From: an archaeon
GTDB lineage: Archaea > Thermoproteota > Nitrososphaeria > Nitrososphaerales > UBA183
Reading direction: 5' to 3'
DNA length: 64,000 nucleotides
NCBI GenBank assembly: GCA_021828185.1
Contig: JAKASI010000004.1
Span: 62,001 to 126,000, forward strand
In this document: positions 14,871 to 23,990 of the stretch, piece by piece
Layout of the letters: each line of letters starts with the position of its first letter
Position numbering within the stretch: position 1 is the first letter of the stretch
Program-made: the position numbers and the translations under genes
The notes under the pieces: generated by a model
Told to the model about the DNA's origin: nothing
What the model saw: only the letters and a program-made list of their open reading frames with translations
Database searches by the model: none

Positions 14871-15575
14871 TTGACAGCCATCTTCCTCGACACTGCAAGC
14901 GCGTCCGAGATCAGGGAGTTCCTGTCCAAGGGGATAGGCGACGGCGTAACTACGAATCAAAAGATCTTCCTCTCGGAGGGGAACGTCAATTTCAGACAGA
15001 GGGTGCTCGAGATCTGTGCGATGAAGCGCACCTGGCCGGTGAGCGTCGAGACCACCACAAAGGGGTTCGACGAGCTGGTAGCCGAAGCCCAGGATTACGC
15101 CAGCTGGCACAAGAACGTGGTGGTGAAGGTCGCCATGGACAAGGACGGGGTCGGGCTGAAGGTCGTGAAGAAGCTCCATGACGAAGGGGTGAGGACCAAC
15201 ATGACGGTGATGATGACGTTCAACCAGCTCTACCTGGCGGCGAAGGCTGGAGCGACCTACGTCAGCCTCTTCTTCAACAGGGCTAGAGACGCGGGGCTGG
15301 ACCCCGTCAAGACGATCCACGAAATCATCCCACTTCTGGAGAAGAGTAGCGAGGCGAAGCTCATCGTCGGGAGCATACGCAAGCCGGAGGACGTGGAGGA
15401 GATCGTCACTGCAGGCGCGCACATTGCGACCATAACCCCGAAAGTGCTCAACGCCATGCCCTTCCACCCCAAGACGGAGGAGACGATCAAGGAATTCGAC
15501 GACGCCTGGAAGGAGTTCGTCGCGAAGAACAACCTAGTCCTTCCCGTCAGGACTAGAAAGGTGCGCAAGGCGTAG
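14871..15575 (+). CDS. transaldolase-family protein (TalC/Fsa-like)
   Basis: A 234-residue TIM-barrel protein of the short transaldolase/fructose-6-phosphate aldolase family: FLDTASASEIREF, DGVTTNQKIF, VSVETTTKGFDELVAEA, the Schiff-base lysine in NVVVKVAM, and TNMTVMMTFNQLYLAAKAGA. Transaldolase chemistry makes or uses sedoheptulose 7-phosphate, the substrate of the isomerase encoded just upstream, so it may feed the heptose pathway; this is inference from context. The start is TTG at 14871 (product MTAIFLD). Confidence 0.85.
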   Translation: MTAIFLDTASASEIREFLSKGIGDGVTTNQKIFLSEGNVNFRQRVLEICAMKRTWPVSVETTTKGFDELVAEAQDYASWHKNVVVKVAMDKDGVGLKVVKKLHDEGVRTNMTVMMTFNQLYLAAKAGATYVSLFFNRARDAGLDPVKTIHEIIPLLEKSSEAKLIVGSIRKPEDVEEIVTAGAHIATITPKVLNAMPFHPKTEETIKEFDDAWKEFVAKNNLVLPVRTRKVRKA

Positions 15576-15744
15576 CCTTCGGGTCCTCAACTCTTCTGGG
15601 TCGTCTGATCCAGCTTTCTCGCTAAGACCGTGGCTGCCGACTTTCTACCTGCGGCACTCGGCCGGCCGTCTGCGCCTGGGGAGCTTTCTCCGGGTGCCCG
15701 TGAGCTCAGGCCGTGAACGGACTGCCGTCCCGTTCGGTGGGGGC

Positions 15745-15951
15745 TTACTTTTGGCTCGTCGCGCCAGACCCTGCCGCGCCCGTGGCTTCCTTCTTCCCGC
15801 CTAGGAAGACTCCGGCGAACACGACTATGAGGGTGATGAGCCAGAGGGTAGTGGTAGTCATGTCGTATACGTTGTCGAGGTCGAAGGCGACGTTCACAAT
15901 CAGCCCGATGAGGGCCAGTATTCCACCTATCAGTACTAGATTTCTGTTCAA
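15745..15951 (-). CDS. two-helix small membrane protein
   Basis: A 68-residue protein with two hydrophobic segments (LVLIGGILALIGLIVNVAF and LWLITLIVVFAGVFLGG) and a small-residue polar tail. Family not recognised. The ATG at 15951 lies close downstream of an AT-rich region holding a perfect inverted repeat that could be an operator. It is the last gene before a strand change on its left side. Confidence 0.6.
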   Translation of the reverse strand: MNRNLVLIGGILALIGLIVNVAFDLDNVYDMTTTTLWLITLIVVFAGVFLGGKKEATGAAGSGATSQK

Positions 15952-15966
15952 GATGGGTCAGCGAAT

Positions 15967-15996
15967 ATGAAAATCTCATCATATTTAGATTTTCAT
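15967..15996. promoter_or_regulatory. 10-bp inverted repeat upstream of a small membrane-protein gene
   Basis: ATGAAAATCT and AGATTTTCAT are perfect inverted arms around a 10-nt A/T-rich centre (CATCATATTT). The element lies 16-45 nt upstream of the start at 15951, where the TATA region should be, so a dimeric repressor bound here could block initiation. Confidence 0.55.
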
Positions 15997-16074
15997 TCGT
16001 GGCGACAGTCGGATTGACGCAGAGACGGTTGGGGTGTTTGAGGGAATCGAAACTGACATGAGAGGCGAGGACCG

Positions 16075-17268
16075 TCAGTCCTGGAACCTCATCAGGAGTG
16101 CCATGGCCGCGGCCGCCAAGGAGAAAGCCCCTGACAGGACGAAGGTGAGGAAGTAGCTCCCTGTGACGCTGGACAGCAGCCCTCCCAGGACCGGCGGCCC
16201 GATTAGTGCCCCGAACCCCAGTCCGGAGGAAATCACTCCGTAGACCAGCCCGTAGGACCTCATCCCGAAGCTCCTTCTCGTAAGGAGGGGGAACTGGGGG
16301 ACGTAGGCACCGTACCCGATGCCGAACACGAACGCGGAAGAGTACACCAGCCAGATGTTCCCCGAAAGAACCACTGCGATGCTTGACACCCCCTGGAGGA
16401 CGAAGCTCAGGAGGACGATCAGGTTGTCGCGGAGCGCCCTGGACAGCACCCCCGACCCCAGCCTTCCGAAAATGCTCCCGCCCCCGATGAGCCCCACGCA
16501 CAGCGCCCCGGCCTGGAGCGGGAACCCCGTAGCCAGCACGTACACTGCGATGTAGACAAGGACGGTGTATCGGGCGATGCCGCACCCCAGGACGTACATG
16601 CCGAAGAGCGTCCAGAAGTTCCTGGTCCCGACCGCTTCAGAGAGGCGCTGGCCCGGCTGGCTCCCGCTCCCGGAGACGAGGCTCCCGCTCTTCCTGGGGC
16701 TCCCGATCGCCGCCACCCCGAAGAGGGCAAGCGCTGCCGAGATCAGCGCGAAGAGCAGGTAGCAGGTCCGCCACCCGTAGTCGGCGATGAAGAACCCGGC
16801 CACGGGGGAAATAAGGAGGGTCCCCGCCCCTGTCCCCACGGCGACGACGCTTACAGCCATGTTGAGGCTGGGGCTCGACTCGAAGCGCTCTATCACCGCC
16901 TTCGTCGGAGGAATCCAGAAGGCCGCAGCCCCGGCTCCTCCCATGACCCCGAAGGTCAGGTAGAGCTCCCAGATGGCGTCAGCCCTGCTCGAGAACACGA
17001 GAGCAAGCGTGATTAGGACTCCTCCCAGCCCGATGGTCCTCCTGACCCCGTACCTGTCCGCAAGCCTCCCGGTCATTATCGCGCCCAGGCTGTAGCTCAG
17101 GCTGTAGACCGAGAAGACGAACGAAGTAAGGGCGCTGGACCACCCGAACTGGGAGATGAGGGGGTCCAGGAAGACTCCGAACGAGAAGAAGATCCCAAAG
17201 ATGATCGAGAGCCCGGTGGCCGCGGCGACTACTATCCAGCCGGTTCCTGGTCGGCGGTCAGATTCCAA
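16075..17268 (-). CDS. MFS transporter, monocarboxylate/oxalate-formate antiporter type
   Basis: A 397-residue protein with about 12 hydrophobic segments. The N-terminal half has GWIVVAAATGLSIIFGIFFS, FGVFLDPLISQFGWSSA and the MFS A-motif-like GRLADRYGVRRTIGLGG, closest in style to the oxalate/formate and monocarboxylate branches. The second half carries the matching internal repeat (FGRLGSGVLSRALRD). The substrate is unknown, possibly an organic acid. It has its own promoter region on the right and a small membrane gene downstream on the same strand. Confidence 0.85.
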   Translation of the reverse strand: MESDRRPGTGWIVVAAATGLSIIFGIFFSFGVFLDPLISQFGWSSALTSFVFSVYSLSYSLGAIMTGRLADRYGVRRTIGLGGVLITLALVFSSRADAIWELYLTFGVMGGAGAAAFWIPPTKAVIERFESSPSLNMAVSVVAVGTGAGTLLISPVAGFFIADYGWRTCYLLFALISAALALFGVAAIGSPRKSGSLVSGSGSQPGQRLSEAVGTRNFWTLFGMYVLGCGIARYTVLVYIAVYVLATGFPLQAGALCVGLIGGGSIFGRLGSGVLSRALRDNLIVLLSFVLQGVSSIAVVLSGNIWLVYSSAFVFGIGYGAYVPQFPLLTRRSFGMRSYGLVYGVISSGLGFGALIGPPVLGGLLSSVTGSYFLTFVLSGAFSLAAAAMALLMRFQD

Positions 17269-17376
17269 TGGGAAAGAGGGCGGGCGTCGCGCGTCTGTCT
17301 TAAGCCGATTCTCCCTAAGAGCTCAACTGACGAAAATCAGGGGGCTGACAGGGCTCCATGACCCTGTCACTCTAGC

Positions 17377-17733
17377 TTACGTTAGGCAAGAATAGGAGAT
17401 GGTGCCGACGTACGGTTCTTCGAGTATCGTGCCCGAGACTGCGCCGCAGGTGTACACCGTGCCATAGTTATCGAGGGTCCCTACGATGAGTGCGCCGCGG
17501 TTGTTGAAGACCCCCTCGTTCATGAGAACATACCTGAAGCCGATATGGAATGCGCCGCGGTTGTCGAATGTCCCTCCTGCGTAGACGTAGATGCGGCCGA
17601 GGACGCGGCTGTCGGGAGTGGCGAGTGCTTCGATGGTGCCGCGGTTGACGAACGTCGCGCCACTGGAGATTCCAAGGTTGGCCCAGTAATCATTGGCGGT
17701 CTTCAGGGTCAGGACCCCCAGGGACCGCCCCAT
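17377..17733 (-). CDS. beta-helix-like repeat protein, possibly a fragment
   Basis: A 118-residue protein containing repeats of the type GTFDNRGAFHIG, GVFNNRGALIVG, GTLDNYGTVYTCG, typical of short parallel beta-helix or adhesin repeats. There is no signal peptide and the start is abrupt (MGRSLGVLTLKTANDYW), so it may be the remaining 3' end of a larger secreted protein, or a small intact one. A shared A/T-rich divergent promoter zone lies near 17775-17790. Confidence 0.5.
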   Translation of the reverse strand: MGRSLGVLTLKTANDYWANLGISSGATFVNRGTIEALATPDSRVLGRIYVYAGGTFDNRGAFHIGFRYVLMNEGVFNNRGALIVGTLDNYGTVYTCGAVSGTILEEPYVGTISYSCLT

Positions 17734-17795
17734 GGACGCGACGCGTGGGCTGTAATGGTGCGGCGTTCCACAATCGTTAATTATGAATCAAGGGC

Positions 17796-18317
17796 ATGAA
17801 GTCCGGCTTGAGTTCAGGCGAAGAGCAGATACTCGGGGCGATCCTCTATGCCGCCCAGTCTCCGGACTACACCCTGCGCTCGGTGGTCTTCACCGACAGG
17901 CAGGTCTTCCAGGTGCCGCTTTCAAAGCTGAGCGAGATCGCCGCCAGGGCGGGAGGGGTCCCGACCGCGGTTGCCTGGCTCTTCGAGGCCGCCAACCCTG
18001 CCGTCTTCTCTGGACTCGGAGGGATGGTGGGGATGAAGATGTGGAAGGACCTCAAGAAGAGGGTGGCCGACAGGCAGGTCCTGCAGCTGAAGAGCGGGCC
18101 CCTCCCCGCGGAGCTCCTCGCGGCTGCGAAGTCGAAGATGGCCTACGACGAGGTGAAGGACGTGAAGGTGAAGAAGGTGATGATGTCCAGCGACCTGATG
18201 CTCGACATCGGGGCTGGGTTCATGCATAGCGAGAAGATATTCTTCGAGGGGAGGGCCGGGGACGAGGTCAGGAACCTCATCAGGGCCACGCCTCTTGCGT
18301 CCAAACTGAAGGAGTAG
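17796..18317 (+). CDS. uncharacterised soluble protein with PH-like character
   Basis: A 173-residue soluble protein. The middle contains a Gly-rich segment (VFSGLGGMVGMKMWKDLKKR) and the C terminus a charged strand-rich part (MMSSDLMLDIGAGFMHSEKI) that faintly recalls bacterial PH-like domains. I do not recognise a family with confidence. The ATG at 17796 lies about 15 nt after an A/T-rich stretch (TTAATTATG) that probably serves both directions. Confidence 0.6.
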   Translation: MKSGLSSGEEQILGAILYAAQSPDYTLRSVVFTDRQVFQVPLSKLSEIAARAGGVPTAVAWLFEAANPAVFSGLGGMVGMKMWKDLKKRVADRQVLQLKSGPLPAELLAAAKSKMAYDEVKDVKVKKVMMSSDLMLDIGAGFMHSEKIFFEGRAGDEVRNLIRATPLASKLKE

Positions 18318-18953
18318 CGCCGGGCCGCGCGGGCGTCTGCATCCTGACTCGAGGCGGGATTCTCGCCATCGGGTCCATAGGCGGTGTCAGCCTGCCGGGG
18401 CTGGCCGGGGGCCTCCGTCCTCGTAGGGCTGTTTACCGAGCAGGTCATGCACAGGCTCAACGACCTGGCAGACATTCTGTTCGGCCCGGCGCCCGAGGAT
18501 ATGTCCGGCGCGAAGCAGCCGGGCCCGAAGCCGCAGCAGCCACAGTCGGCGAAATGAGCCCACCTGGTTCCCGCCACCAGGGGTTAGGTCCCCTCACGAT
18601 GTGGTTCGCACTCGAATCAAGGGATGCAAGTGGCCCCGAGCCGAGGCGGGGGCAGAATTCTCTCCGGCAGCGCGGAAAGCGGTCCTCAGCCCTTCAGGCC
18701 GAGTCCATATCTTCGCGCTCGCGAGCACTGCCGCTCTTGTCAGGAGGTGCGTGGCATCCGGCGCAGGGGCGATTCATACCCCCCGACCGGCGCCTCAGCG
18801 GCCCTGGACAGGTGCCGGAACGCTGGCGGAATTGGTTGCGATGGCGGCCGCACCGAGAGCCTGAGGGGTGGAGCGCTCCGCTGAAACGTTGGAAAGGCGC
18901 AGCCTGTGACACCGGCCCGGATGGTAACGGCCATTCGGAGCGGCCTCCGAGAC
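18318..18953. other. gene-poor region with a possible small or decayed ORF
   Basis: Most of this stretch lacks a credible gene. From GTG 18384 to TGA 18557 on the plus strand a 57-codon frame ends with a coding-like part (FTEQVMHRLNDLADILFGPA, then a Pro/Gln-rich tail), and the adjacent frame just upstream encodes a hydrophobic run (GILAIGSIGGVSLPGLAGG). Together they could be the frameshifted remains of a small membrane protein. From 18580 to 18953 I see nothing. Confidence 0.35.
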
Positions 18954-20756
18954 TCAGACGTAGTCAAGGACCGCCCGCCTGTCGGGCGACCTCGTGTACT
19001 CAGGGTACTTCAGCTCCGCCTTCCAGTCAGCAAGCATCCACCCCTTGAAGAGCGTCTTCTGTCTCTCGGTCGCACCTTGCAGGGGCTGGACCCTCCACTC
19101 CAGCGGGGGCCTCGTCCCCACCCTCCCTCGGAGCTCGGCTATCCTCCCGTTTCTCGCGACCGTCAGGCGCACATCTTCCCCGGGCTGAGCCACCCCGACG
19201 TAGAAGGACACCTTCTCCTGGCCCACGCGGAGGCCGTTCAGGCCTATCACCTCGTCGTTCACCGAGAGCCCCATGGACTCGGCCGGGGAGCCCGCTAGGC
19301 ACCCCTTGACCAGGGTCCTTCCGCCCTCTGAGCTCAGCCTCACCCCGAGGAACCCCTTCGTCTCTGAGGGCGTCGCCTTGGCCTCCAGCCGCAGGCCGGC
19401 GTACCTGAGGTACCTGTCGAAGTCGACTTCCTCCATCCCCCTGACCCTTGAGTCGAAGACCTCCTCTGCACCTGCGCCCCCCAGGGCGACGGAGGCCCGC
19501 TCGAACTCCTCGTCGGCGTACCCCGCCCCCTTCTGGAGGAACGTCTCCGAATAGACCCTCTTCATGACGTCATCTAGGGTCCCCCTGCCGACGTCCCTCA
19601 GCACCATGTCGAGCATCCACCCGATCACCGCCCCCTGGTTGTAGTAGGAGGAGGTGACGTTGGGGCTGTTCTCGTTGGGCTTGTAGTACTTCGTCCAGGT
19701 GTCGAAGCTGGCCTCTTCGGCGCTCTGGTGCCTGCTCCCGGGCAGCGACTTCAGCACGTTGACGTTGTCGGAGAATGCGTCTAGATACTCCTCTACGGTG
19801 TAGATCCCGGCCCGCCTTAGGATGAGGTCGTCGTAATAGCTGGTCACCCCCTCGGCGATCCAAAGGGACTTCGTGTAGACCTCCTTCGAGTAGTCAAACG
19901 GCCCCAGCCCCAGGGGCCTCATCCGCTTGACGTTCCAGGCGTGGAAGAACTCGTGCGAGAAGAGCCCCATGGCCTGGTGGTACTCTTCCGCGGGCACCAT
20001 CCTGAACCTCTGCAGGAGGCACATCGTGCTGTTCAGATGCTCCAGGCCCCCCCTCGCGGCGTCGGTGAAATTGACGAGGAAGACATACCTCTTGTAGGGA
20101 ACCTGGCCGAACACCTGCTCCGTGGTCTGCACTATCTTCCGGATGTCCTCCACAAACCGCTTCCTGTCGACGAGAGGCGCGCCGGACATCGACACCTCGT
20201 ACTCGGCGTCGGCGGTTCGGAACCTCTCCACCTCCTGGTTCCCAACCTCCACAGGGGAGTCGACGAGGACGTCGTAGTCGGGGGCTTCGAACTCCCATTC
20301 TGAAGTCCGGACGAGCCCGGTCGAGACGGCTTTCCAGCCGGGAAGAGGTTCGAGCTTCAACCTCGCGGGGACGTCCTTCATCCCATCTAGGTACAGGAAG
20401 ACACTGGCGCCGTTGATCAGGGCGTGCTGATCGTCAATGTAGCTGTCGCTCACAGAATAGGCGAAGGCGTAGACCGGATATGATATCCTGACCCTTTCAG
20501 CTCCGAGGGTCTCCAGGCGCCACAGGCTCTTCTCCAGCTTCTGTACCTTCAGCTCGCCCCCCGTCGCCGAGTCGAACGCCGTCACCCTGTCGACGTTGCG
20601 GGCGAAGTCCGAAACCAGGTAGTGCCCCGGGGTCCAGACGGGCATGGCGAGGCGCAACTCCCCTCTGGTATCCGGGACCTTCAGCTCCATGGTGACGTCC
20701 ATATAGTGAGCGTTCGCACGCATCATGGAAACCGTATAGGTGATTGGTTCTGTCAT
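18954..20756 (-). CDS. M61-family aminopeptidase with PDZ domain
   Basis: A 600-residue metallopeptidase of the glycyl-aminopeptidase (M61) family. The N-terminal beta-rich domain spans about residues 1-170; the catalytic part carries the zinc motif HEFFHAWNVKRMRP near residue 265 with the partner Glu expected in LWIAEGVTSYYDDLIL; the C-terminal part has a PDZ domain at about 475-560 (FLGVRLSSEGGRTLVKG, then GLSVNDEVIGLNGL). No signal peptide is visible, so it is probably cytosolic. Family members remove N-terminal Gly or Ala. Start at ATG 20756. Confidence 0.9.
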   Translation of the reverse strand: MTEPITYTVSMMRANAHYMDVTMELKVPDTRGELRLAMPVWTPGHYLVSDFARNVDRVTAFDSATGGELKVQKLEKSLWRLETLGAERVRISYPVYAFAYSVSDSYIDDQHALINGASVFLYLDGMKDVPARLKLEPLPGWKAVSTGLVRTSEWEFEAPDYDVLVDSPVEVGNQEVERFRTADAEYEVSMSGAPLVDRKRFVEDIRKIVQTTEQVFGQVPYKRYVFLVNFTDAARGGLEHLNSTMCLLQRFRMVPAEEYHQAMGLFSHEFFHAWNVKRMRPLGLGPFDYSKEVYTKSLWIAEGVTSYYDDLILRRAGIYTVEEYLDAFSDNVNVLKSLPGSRHQSAEEASFDTWTKYYKPNENSPNVTSSYYNQGAVIGWMLDMVLRDVGRGTLDDVMKRVYSETFLQKGAGYADEEFERASVALGGAGAEEVFDSRVRGMEEVDFDRYLRYAGLRLEAKATPSETKGFLGVRLSSEGGRTLVKGCLAGSPAESMGLSVNDEVIGLNGLRVGQEKVSFYVGVAQPGEDVRLTVARNGRIAELRGRVGTRPPLEWRVQPLQGATERQKTLFKGWMLADWKAELKYPEYTRSPDRRAVLDYV

Positions 20757-20788
20757 GTCGTGACTGTCCGGGGCAGGCTACCTAAGTC

Positions 20789-21300
20789 TTGACACGCCCA
20801 GAGAAGAAAGAAGGGGTCGAAGGCTCGTACGTCAAGTACGTCTCCTTCGTGATACTTGGTCTGGCTGGTGCAATAGTCGAAATCTCAGGGATCCATTCGG
20901 GTTCGCCGGGGATATACAATTCGACTGACCTGACAGGGCTGGCTGGGGTCGTCGCCGGCGCGGCGGCTTCGCGATGGCATCTGCCGCATACGCCCAGGAA
21001 AAACAGGGGTTCCGAGGCTCCGCGTCGGAGTCTGCAGCCTTCACGGAGGTGTCTTGCTTCATCAGCGCGACGACTCTGGCGGGGCCCTACTTCCTCACCG
21101 GCGCGATGATGACCGCAGTGGCTGCTTCCCTGACTCTCGGCATCGTCATAATCATGGCTACCACCTACTACAACTCGGTCATCTCGGGGAAGCGCTCCTT
21201 CAAGGATCTTGGGGAACTGGTGGCGATAATGCTGGCTGCGACTGCTGCCCTCTACCTATTCGTAGAGGCGGTGAGGGTCTGCGCGGGAACTGCGGTCTAG
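20789..21300 (+). pseudogene. multi-helix membrane protein split by a frameshift
   Basis: Two overlapping frames form one plausible protein. The TTG at 20789 opens a frame with a first helix (YVSFVILGLAGAIVEISGI) and LTGLAGVVAGAA. It then runs into nonsense-like sequence, while another frame from about 20965 continues AMASAAYAQEKQGFRGSASE and two further helices (GAMMTAVAASLTLGIVIIMA and LVAIMLAATAALYLFVEAV). Joining them restores a second helix across GLAGVVAGA plus GGFAMASAAYA. The shift lies in a GC-repeat (gccggcgcggcggcttc). Alternatively the 20974 ATG starts an independent 108-residue protein. Function unknown. Confidence 0.55.
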
Positions 21301-21330
21301 GGTGAAACTGGGGGTCGGCGGCGTTCGATC

Positions 21331-21834
21331 TCATATCGAACGAGACGGCGGCAGTCCGACCTTCCGAACCAGGTCGACGTACCAGTTGGGAAGGGTGTAC
21401 TCGTCCGAACGGTACCCCGGCTGGTAGGGTTTGATGTCGATCACCGGCGTTCCGTCGAAGTAGTCGAGGTCCAGTACTATGAGCTTCCGTCCCTCTTCGA
21501 TCCGTAGGAGCCGGACGAGGCTCAGCCCGATCGGATTGGGGCGCGTCGGGGAGTCCAGCGTGAAGTCTCCGACAAGGGGAACGTCTTCGAGCTTCAGACC
21601 GTACTTGACCATCCGCTTCGGCTTCACCTTGAGGGGGCCGACCTGCTCCGGCTTGAGCCTGTGAAAGTAGCCCAGGACGAAGATGTGCGAAAATCCCTCG
21701 ATGCCGTCCAGCGCGTCCTTGTACTGAGGATAGATCTCGACTTCCGACTCGAGCCCGGGCTTTTCGCTCCGGACTTCGTCGTCAGACTCCTTTCTGTGCA
21801 CCACTCCTATCGGGGTGAAGACTACGCCTGCCAT
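21331..21834 (-). CDS. trmO: TrmO-family tRNA methyltransferase (TsaA/YaeB-like)
   Basis: A 167-residue protein of the TsaA/TrmO family, which methylates N6 of t6A37 in tRNA-Thr using S-adenosylmethionine. Family features visible: FTPIGVVHRKESDDEV, GIEGFSHIFVLGYFH, the SAM-site segment DSPTRPNPIGLSLVRLL, and LDLDYFDGTPVIDIKPYQPG. Length is full for the archaeal form. The gene converges on the split membrane protein; a 7-bp inverted repeat (GTTCGAT/ATCGAAC) spans its stop codon. Confidence 0.9.
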   Translation of the reverse strand: MAGVVFTPIGVVHRKESDDEVRSEKPGLESEVEIYPQYKDALDGIEGFSHIFVLGYFHRLKPEQVGPLKVKPKRMVKYGLKLEDVPLVGDFTLDSPTRPNPIGLSLVRLLRIEEGRKLIVLDLDYFDGTPVIDIKPYQPGYRSDEYTLPNWYVDLVRKVGLPPSRSI

Positions 21835-22334
21835 CGACGTTCCAGGACCGCGGGGGCCAGTCTGTTCTTAAGCCGTTCGAGGCGGTCCCTGCCAGCCGGT
21901 CTGGGCGACCTGGCCTCTGTGGGGGCTCCCTTGAACCAAAGCCCGCCCGCGACCGAAACGTTCCAACATGAATTAGGGCGCCTGCGATGAAGAGCGTCAG
22001 CCTCCATTCGCGGGCACAGAGCGGCGAGGGCGACCGAGTTTGCATCGCCTGACGGGTCCTCTGGCCAAACCTGGACTTTGTCGGCGCGGGGGGCTACTGG
22101 TACGTGGGCACCTACCCCGGCCATGCCCAGGGCGGCATGTACGGCGAGGTCGTCACGGGATGGTCCCGGGCTGAATCGGCTCGGTTCCAGCGCGCCGTCC
22201 GAAAGCGTGACACAGTGGCGACCGGTGCCCATTGGCAGTTCGTTGCCGCAGATTGCCGTGACAGGGCACTGTCACTCCCCGTCCTGGCCGTCTTTCCTGT
22301 CCGCACTTCCCCCCTGTTGGCAAAACCCTAAGGC
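21835..22334. other. 500-bp intergenic region, nothing identified
   Basis: Several open frames occur on both strands, as expected for GC-rich DNA, but none has hydrophobic pattern, motif or codon bias pointing to a real gene. I see no tRNA or known ncRNA signature. The last 20 nt precede the TTG start of the site-2 protease. Confidence 0.4.
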
Positions 22335-23801
22335 TTGGCCGTTGGCGAGCGCGAGCAGGGGTCGTGGGCAACGGCCTTCCGTCTGGGGAAAGTGGCAGGA
22401 ATACCGGTCTACCTGGACTACTCCTGGTTCGTGATCTTCTTCCTCCTCGTCTGGACAATCGGCTTCGACCTGATGCCTGCCGCCTTTCCGGGGCTGAGCC
22501 AGTTCTACTATCTGTTGACCGGTGCGGTGACTGCCATCCTCTTCTTCGCATCGTTGCTTGTCCACGAGCTGGCCCACTCGATAATAGCGGAGAGAAACGG
22601 GCTGAGAATCAGGCGGATAACGCTCTTCCTCCTGGGCGGGGTCTCGGAGCTGGGGGACGAACCCAAGGACGCGTCTCTGGAGCTGAAGATGGCGGCCGCT
22701 GGCCCGCTGACTTCGGCGGCCATCGCACTGGTCTTTGGGCTGGTCTGGGTGCTCTCTTCGACTCTCGACCTCTCCCCACTGGTGCAGGCGCCTCTGTTCT
22801 ACTTGGCTTTCGTGAACGCCCTGATGGCCGGGTTCAACCTCATCCCCGCATTCCCCATGGACGGAGGAAGGATGCTCCGCTCGCTTCTGTGGAGGAGGAA
22901 CGGGGACGTGGTCCGCTCGACGGTGGCTGCCTCGAGCGCCGGGCGGACCGTCGCCTCGTTCACTATCTTCCTGGGCCTGTTCACCATGTTCTTGGTAGAC
23001 TTCGTTTCGGGCGTCTGGTTGGTGCTCATCGGGTGGTTCATTTCGAGCAGCAGCACCGCATCGTTCAGTCAGGCGGTGGCCGCAGAAGAGCTTCTGGGTG
23101 TGCGGGCGGCCGATGTCATGACCCGGAGAGTGGATTCGGTTCCTCCCGAAATGACCCTTCAGGACCTCTCAGAGGAGTTTCTGCGGACCAAGCACACAGG
23201 CTTCCCGGTCCTATCAGACGGACACCTCCAGGGGTGCGTGACCATGGATGACCTGAGACGGTCCAAACGGGACTCGTGGGCGAAGAAGACGGTCGCCGAA
23301 GCCATGACCCCCGAGGCCAGACTCATCACCGCCCGTCTGGAAGACCCGGCGATGGATGTGCTGGGCGCATTGCAACGGGGAGACATAGGGAGGGTGTTCG
23401 TGATGGACGGCGACGCTGTGGCGGGAATAATAACGCGCAGCGACGTTCTGAAGGCGATAGAGCGGAGGGAGGGAGCGCTGGGGATCGTCCGGGGTGGGAG
23501 AGCATTTGACCAGAAGATGTCCATGACGGCAGAAACCGGGATGCGGTTCGTCCTCGAACAGCCCACGGAGCATGGCTTCGTCTGGAGAGCGGAGTATTCA
23601 GGGAGCGGGATCGAGTTGGTGAACCAGGAAATCGCGAAGTCTTCCGCCGCTCAGGACGTGCAGCGCTTCACCTTCCAAGCCATCAGGGTAGGCGTCAACG
23701 TCATCCGCCTTCAAGAGGTTGCCGGAACGCCTGGGAAGACTGGAGGGCCCAAGAAGAAGGCGCTCCGCACCGTGACGTACACCGTCGAAGTCGGATCCTA
23801 G
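22335..23801 (+). CDS. site-2 protease (M50) with CBS pair and chagasin-like tail
   Basis: A 488-residue intramembrane metalloprotease. The zinc site HELAH is at about residues 77-81 and the third ligand region NLIPAFPMDGGRML near 175, within about six hydrophobic segments. Two CBS domains follow (about 255-375: AADVMTRRVDSVPP and VAEAMTPEARLITARL), as in archaeal and cyanobacterial S2P relatives. The last about 100 residues (QPTEHGFVWRAEYSG, then FTFQAIRVGVNVIRLQEV) resemble the I42/chagasin cysteine-protease-inhibitor fold, an unusual addition. Start TTG at 22335. It probably cleaves a membrane-bound regulator; the substrate is unknown. Confidence 0.88.
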   Translation: MAVGEREQGSWATAFRLGKVAGIPVYLDYSWFVIFFLLVWTIGFDLMPAAFPGLSQFYYLLTGAVTAILFFASLLVHELAHSIIAERNGLRIRRITLFLLGGVSELGDEPKDASLELKMAAAGPLTSAAIALVFGLVWVLSSTLDLSPLVQAPLFYLAFVNALMAGFNLIPAFPMDGGRMLRSLLWRRNGDVVRSTVAASSAGRTVASFTIFLGLFTMFLVDFVSGVWLVLIGWFISSSSTASFSQAVAAEELLGVRAADVMTRRVDSVPPEMTLQDLSEEFLRTKHTGFPVLSDGHLQGCVTMDDLRRSKRDSWAKKTVAEAMTPEARLITARLEDPAMDVLGALQRGDIGRVFVMDGDAVAGIITRSDVLKAIERREGALGIVRGGRAFDQKMSMTAETGMRFVLEQPTEHGFVWRAEYSGSGIELVNQEIAKSSAAQDVQRFTFQAIRVGVNVIRLQEVAGTPGKTGGPKKKALRTVTYTVEVGS

Positions 23802-23960
23802 ACAGACGAGTGGGCGGCGGGACCACGGGGCACCAACCCACCTAACCAGCATGAGTCTTTTCGCAGGTTAAACAACATGAGGATGGCGTTCGGCCTGGGT
23901 CCCAGACTGGGAGTGGCGACGCGCAGGTCTGCCGTCAGACGGCCTGGAGCAAAACTGTTG

Positions 23961-23969
23961 TATTAAATA
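23961..23969 (+). promoter_or_regulatory. TATA-like box for the winged-helix gene
   Basis: TATTAAATA is centred 26 nt before the GTG at 23991, supporting a leaderless start there. Confidence 0.55.
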
Positions 23970-23990
23970 GCCTAGTGGAATCTTCTGGGT

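Noticed and set aside
21324..21342. GTTCGAT/ATCGAAC inverted repeat as terminator
   Set aside because: No T-run follows on either strand and the arms are only 7 bp; it spans the TrmO stop codon.
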